Shown: positions 6,279 through 8,096 of the stretch, one piece after another | How the letters are laid out: every line of letters starts with the position of its first letter | Numbering within the stretch: position 1 is the stretch's first letter | DNA from: an uncultured beta proteobacterium | GTDB taxonomy: Bacteria; Pseudomonadota; Gammaproteobacteria; Burkholderiales; Burkholderiaceae_C | Direction: 5' to 3' | DNA length: 8,096 nt | NCBI GenBank assembly: GCA_903870955.1 | Contig: CAIQEX010000594.1 | Location: forward strand, 1-8,096 | Made by a program: the position numbers and the translations under genes | The notes under the pieces: generated by a model | The model's database searches: none | The model's input: the letters and a program-made list of their open reading frames with translations, nothing else | Told to the model about the DNA's origin: nothing

Positions 6279-8096
6279 CTACAAAACACTGTCCACGCTG
6301 TTGCGCATTGCGGCCTGGGCGACTGCATCCAGCGCGCCCTCAACCACAGGCTGGCCTGAAATAAGGCGCAGCTTGCCACTGGCCAGTAATTTGTCACGCG
6401 AGCGACGGGTCATGGACTGTGTAGTACCGAAGGCGCCGGTAAACAAAAATAAGGTGCCATGCGGACTGGCCCATGTCAGTTGCGTACGCACCCACTGCTC
6501 GTTAGCCCAGATTTCGACCCACGAGCCCAAATTCAATTCGCTGTCGGCAATGGGGACCGGTTCAGTCGCCTTCTGCAAATTGGCGGTAACCGCCCCTGCA
6601 ACGGGTAACGAATCAACCATTTCGGCCAACTCGACAAAATTCGAGGCAGCAGCCTCTTCCGGTGCCATCCAGGGATCTCCGTCGATCATGGGTCGCGCAC
6701 GTTCTGGCGCACGTTCTGGCACAGGCGCCGGCGCCGGTGCGGGCGTTGCCGCTTGCACCTCATGTTGCAACCCTTCAACCGCGGCGATGGGGGGTGGAGA
6801 TACGGCCGTTCCAGGGCGAAATACCTGCTGATGAATGCCCATCAAGGCTTCCAGAAATACGCTGGTTCTGGTAACCGGGTAGTGGATGGTGTCCAGCCCC
6901 TCACGCAAGGTGCTCAAAAGTCGCGGCACCAGGCGCGTCAATTTGGAGGGGCTGCTACGTGCCAATACCGGGTGGGCACTCCACAACAGCGCTGGAATGA
7001 GCGCCTCAAACTTCACTGCTTCGGCAGACCCTGCGCCCTGTGTGATACGCGCCTGTGCCACCACTTGCGCCCATGGCCCACTCAAAAAATCAATCACCAC
7101 GGGAGGCACCATGGCCGAGTCCGGATGCGCTTCAATATCCTGCGCAATGCGTTCTGCCAACAGGTTGCGGGCTTCGGCATGCTTGAGCACCTCAATAGCG
7201 GCATGTTGCTTTTTCTGCGAGCTATGGCTCGCAAGCGACCAACTTCGCTGCAGTGAACTCAACTTGGCCTCAAAGACCTCGGCGCTCTCGATCGGCGCCT
7301 TGAAAAGCGGCGCAAGGGCGCCCTGGATTTCACGCAGAAAATCGTCAAAGCCGGTGGCTCCCACCGAATCAAAGGCCAAACTCCGATGGGTCAAATCCTG
7401 TAGCAAGCGGCGTGCAGGATGCTGTTTGTCGCTGAAAAAACGCGGGTCAACCAATGCCAGACGAAGCAAAGCGGGTTCTAAATTGCGAATCACCTGACGC
7501 ACTGGTTCCAGCAGGCGGGGGTCATGCGCAATGTTGTCCACCATCAGCGTGACGACTTCAAGGCTGAGCGCCTGAGCCGTATCACGCGCCTTTCGGCGCA
7601 TTTCCAAACGCTGCCCTTCCACGGTATGTTCCTGTGGCGCATCATGGGAACGGGTGGCGGCACGCCTTTGTTCCAGGCTTTGAACCACGCGCTCAACCTG
7701 CTTCATCTCGGTCAGCGCTTCGAGTGCGGCGGGCACCGTCGCATCAAACCCGCTGGTTTCCGGTCCCGCGTGCTGGTCTTCAAATTGCTGCGCAAATTGG
7801 ACCGAAAACTGCTCCACCCGGCTACCGGACGACGGCGTCATCAGTTCACCCGAGAGCAATTTGCGCAGTTTATCCAGCGTAAGCAAAGTCTCGTCCTTGG
7901 CCCTTACAGCGATGGGCGCCGGACGTTCCCTTGCGGTCGATGCGAAGGCAGCACGGGCATTTCCGCCCATCGCATCAGACGCAGATGATGCTGACGGGAT
8001 CGCTTCTGCGTCAGACGTACCGCCGCTCCCATTGCCTTTGTTCGAGGGCGTTGAAAACATCACGGAAGTCACCCCGTCCTTACGCAAGCGGGTGCA
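6279..8096 (-). CDS. DUF1631-family protein of unknown function, 5' end outside the window
   Basis: A conserved proteobacterial protein with no established function. The frame is open to the right edge (605 visible codons). DUF1631 proteins are usually longer, by my recollection around 700 residues or more, so the true start is probably outside the window. TTG at 8087 or ATG at 8060 are internal alternatives with weak support. Residues below are numbered from the TTG. Residues 1-65 are low-complexity (Ser/Gly/Ala-rich). The helical core includes NLEPALLRLALVDPRFFSD (202-220) followed by KQHPARRLL, and VVIDFLSGPWAQVV (330-343) followed by LLWSAHPV; these are the blocks on which I base the family call. 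A Pro/Ala/Glu-rich linker at about 446-465 leads to a conserved C-terminal block at about 517-602 (LGSWVEIW, LTWASPHGTLFLFT, then SMTRRSRDKLLASGKLRLI), likely beta-rich. No signal peptide, membrane segment or enzyme motif is visible, so a cytoplasmic location is inferred. It lies 114 bp upstream of the kinase on the same strand, and shared transcription is uncertain. Confidence 0.88.
   Translation of the reverse strand, partial: CTRLRKDGVTSVMFSTPSNKGNGSGGTSDAEAIPSASSASDAMGGNARAAFASTARERPAPIAVRAKDETLLTLDKLRKLLSGELMTPSSGSRVEQFSVQFAQQFEDQHAGPETSGFDATVPAALEALTEMKQVERVVQSLEQRRAATRSHDAPQEHTVEGQRLEMRRKARDTAQALSLEVVTLMVDNIAHDPRLLEPVRQVIRNLEPALLRLALVDPRFFSDKQHPARRLLQDLTHRSLAFDSVGATGFDDFLREIQGALAPLFKAPIESAEVFEAKLSSLQRSWSLASHSSQKKQHAAIEVLKHAEARNLLAERIAQDIEAHPDSAMVPPVVIDFLSGPWAQVVAQARITQGAGSAEAVKFEALIPALLWSAHPVLARSSPSKLTRLVPRLLSTLREGLDTIHYPVTRTSVFLEALMGIHQQVFRPGTAVSPPPIAAVEGLQHEVQAATPAPAPAPVPERAPERARPMIDGDPWMAPEEAAASNFVELAEMVDSLPVAGAVTANLQKATEPVPIADSELNLGSWVEIWANEQWVRTQLTWASPHGTLFLFTGAFGTTQSMTRRSRDKLLASGKLRLISGQPVVEGALDAVAQAAMRNSVDSVL
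6697..6720. repeat. Two tandem 12-bp repeats in the DUF1631 linker
   Basis: GCACGTTCTGGC occurs twice in direct succession (6697-6708 and 6709-6720). Because the unit is 12 bp it keeps the frame and encodes two consecutive Pro-Glu-Arg-Ala units on the minus strand, next to an Ala-Pro run. It probably arose by slippage in a flexible linker and should tolerate copy-number change. Confidence 0.8.

Noticed and set aside
6723..6750. GC-rich GCGCCG repeats as a possible regulatory structure
   Set aside because: They encode an Ala-Pro linker in frame, which explains the composition.

Overview
The window carries three genes, all on the minus strand, from a bacterium with moderately GC-rich DNA. The protein families suggest a betaproteobacterium of the Burkholderiales (Comamonadaceae-like). 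The main clue is the DUF1631-family protein, whose conserved blocks resemble those I know from that group. This placement is an inference from protein style; no rRNA or other taxonomic marker is present.

Reading in the direction of transcription (high to low coordinates): (1) 8096-6279, the 3' part of a DUF1631-family gene of unknown function, whose frame is still open at the right edge of the window. (2) 6278-6165, a 114-bp gap with a perfect 14-bp palindrome (TTTAGTGCACTAAA, 6206-6219) and a strong Shine-Dalgarno sequence (GGAGG, 6173-6177). (3) 6164-354, one very large gene (1936 codons, TTG start) for a membrane-bound hybrid histidine kinase: two N-terminal membrane segments, a periplasmic CHASE sensor, a third membrane segment, six consecutive PAS domains, HisKA, HATPase_c, two receiver domains, an Hpt domain and a C-terminal helical tail. 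(4) 339-1, starting 14 bp after the kinase stop, the first 113 codons of a response regulator; its receiver continues past the left edge.

Together the kinase and the response regulator look like a sensor-to-output phosphorelay. The CHASE domain and the PAS array would control autophosphorylation at His1205. Phosphate would pass to a receiver aspartate (Asp1500 or Asp1644), then to the Hpt histidine His1791, and from there plausibly to Asp64 of the separate regulator. All predicted phospho-acceptor and ATP-binding motifs are intact. The signal and the output cannot be determined from this window. The DUF1631 gene is separated by 114 bp with a possible regulatory site, so it may be a separate transcription unit.

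Coding density is very high. I see no mobile element, CRISPR array, tRNA, rRNA or convincing intrinsic terminator. I do not see a clearly new system. The points most worth checking are the kinase's architecture, the palindrome before it, its TTG start, and the DUF1631 protein of unknown function.
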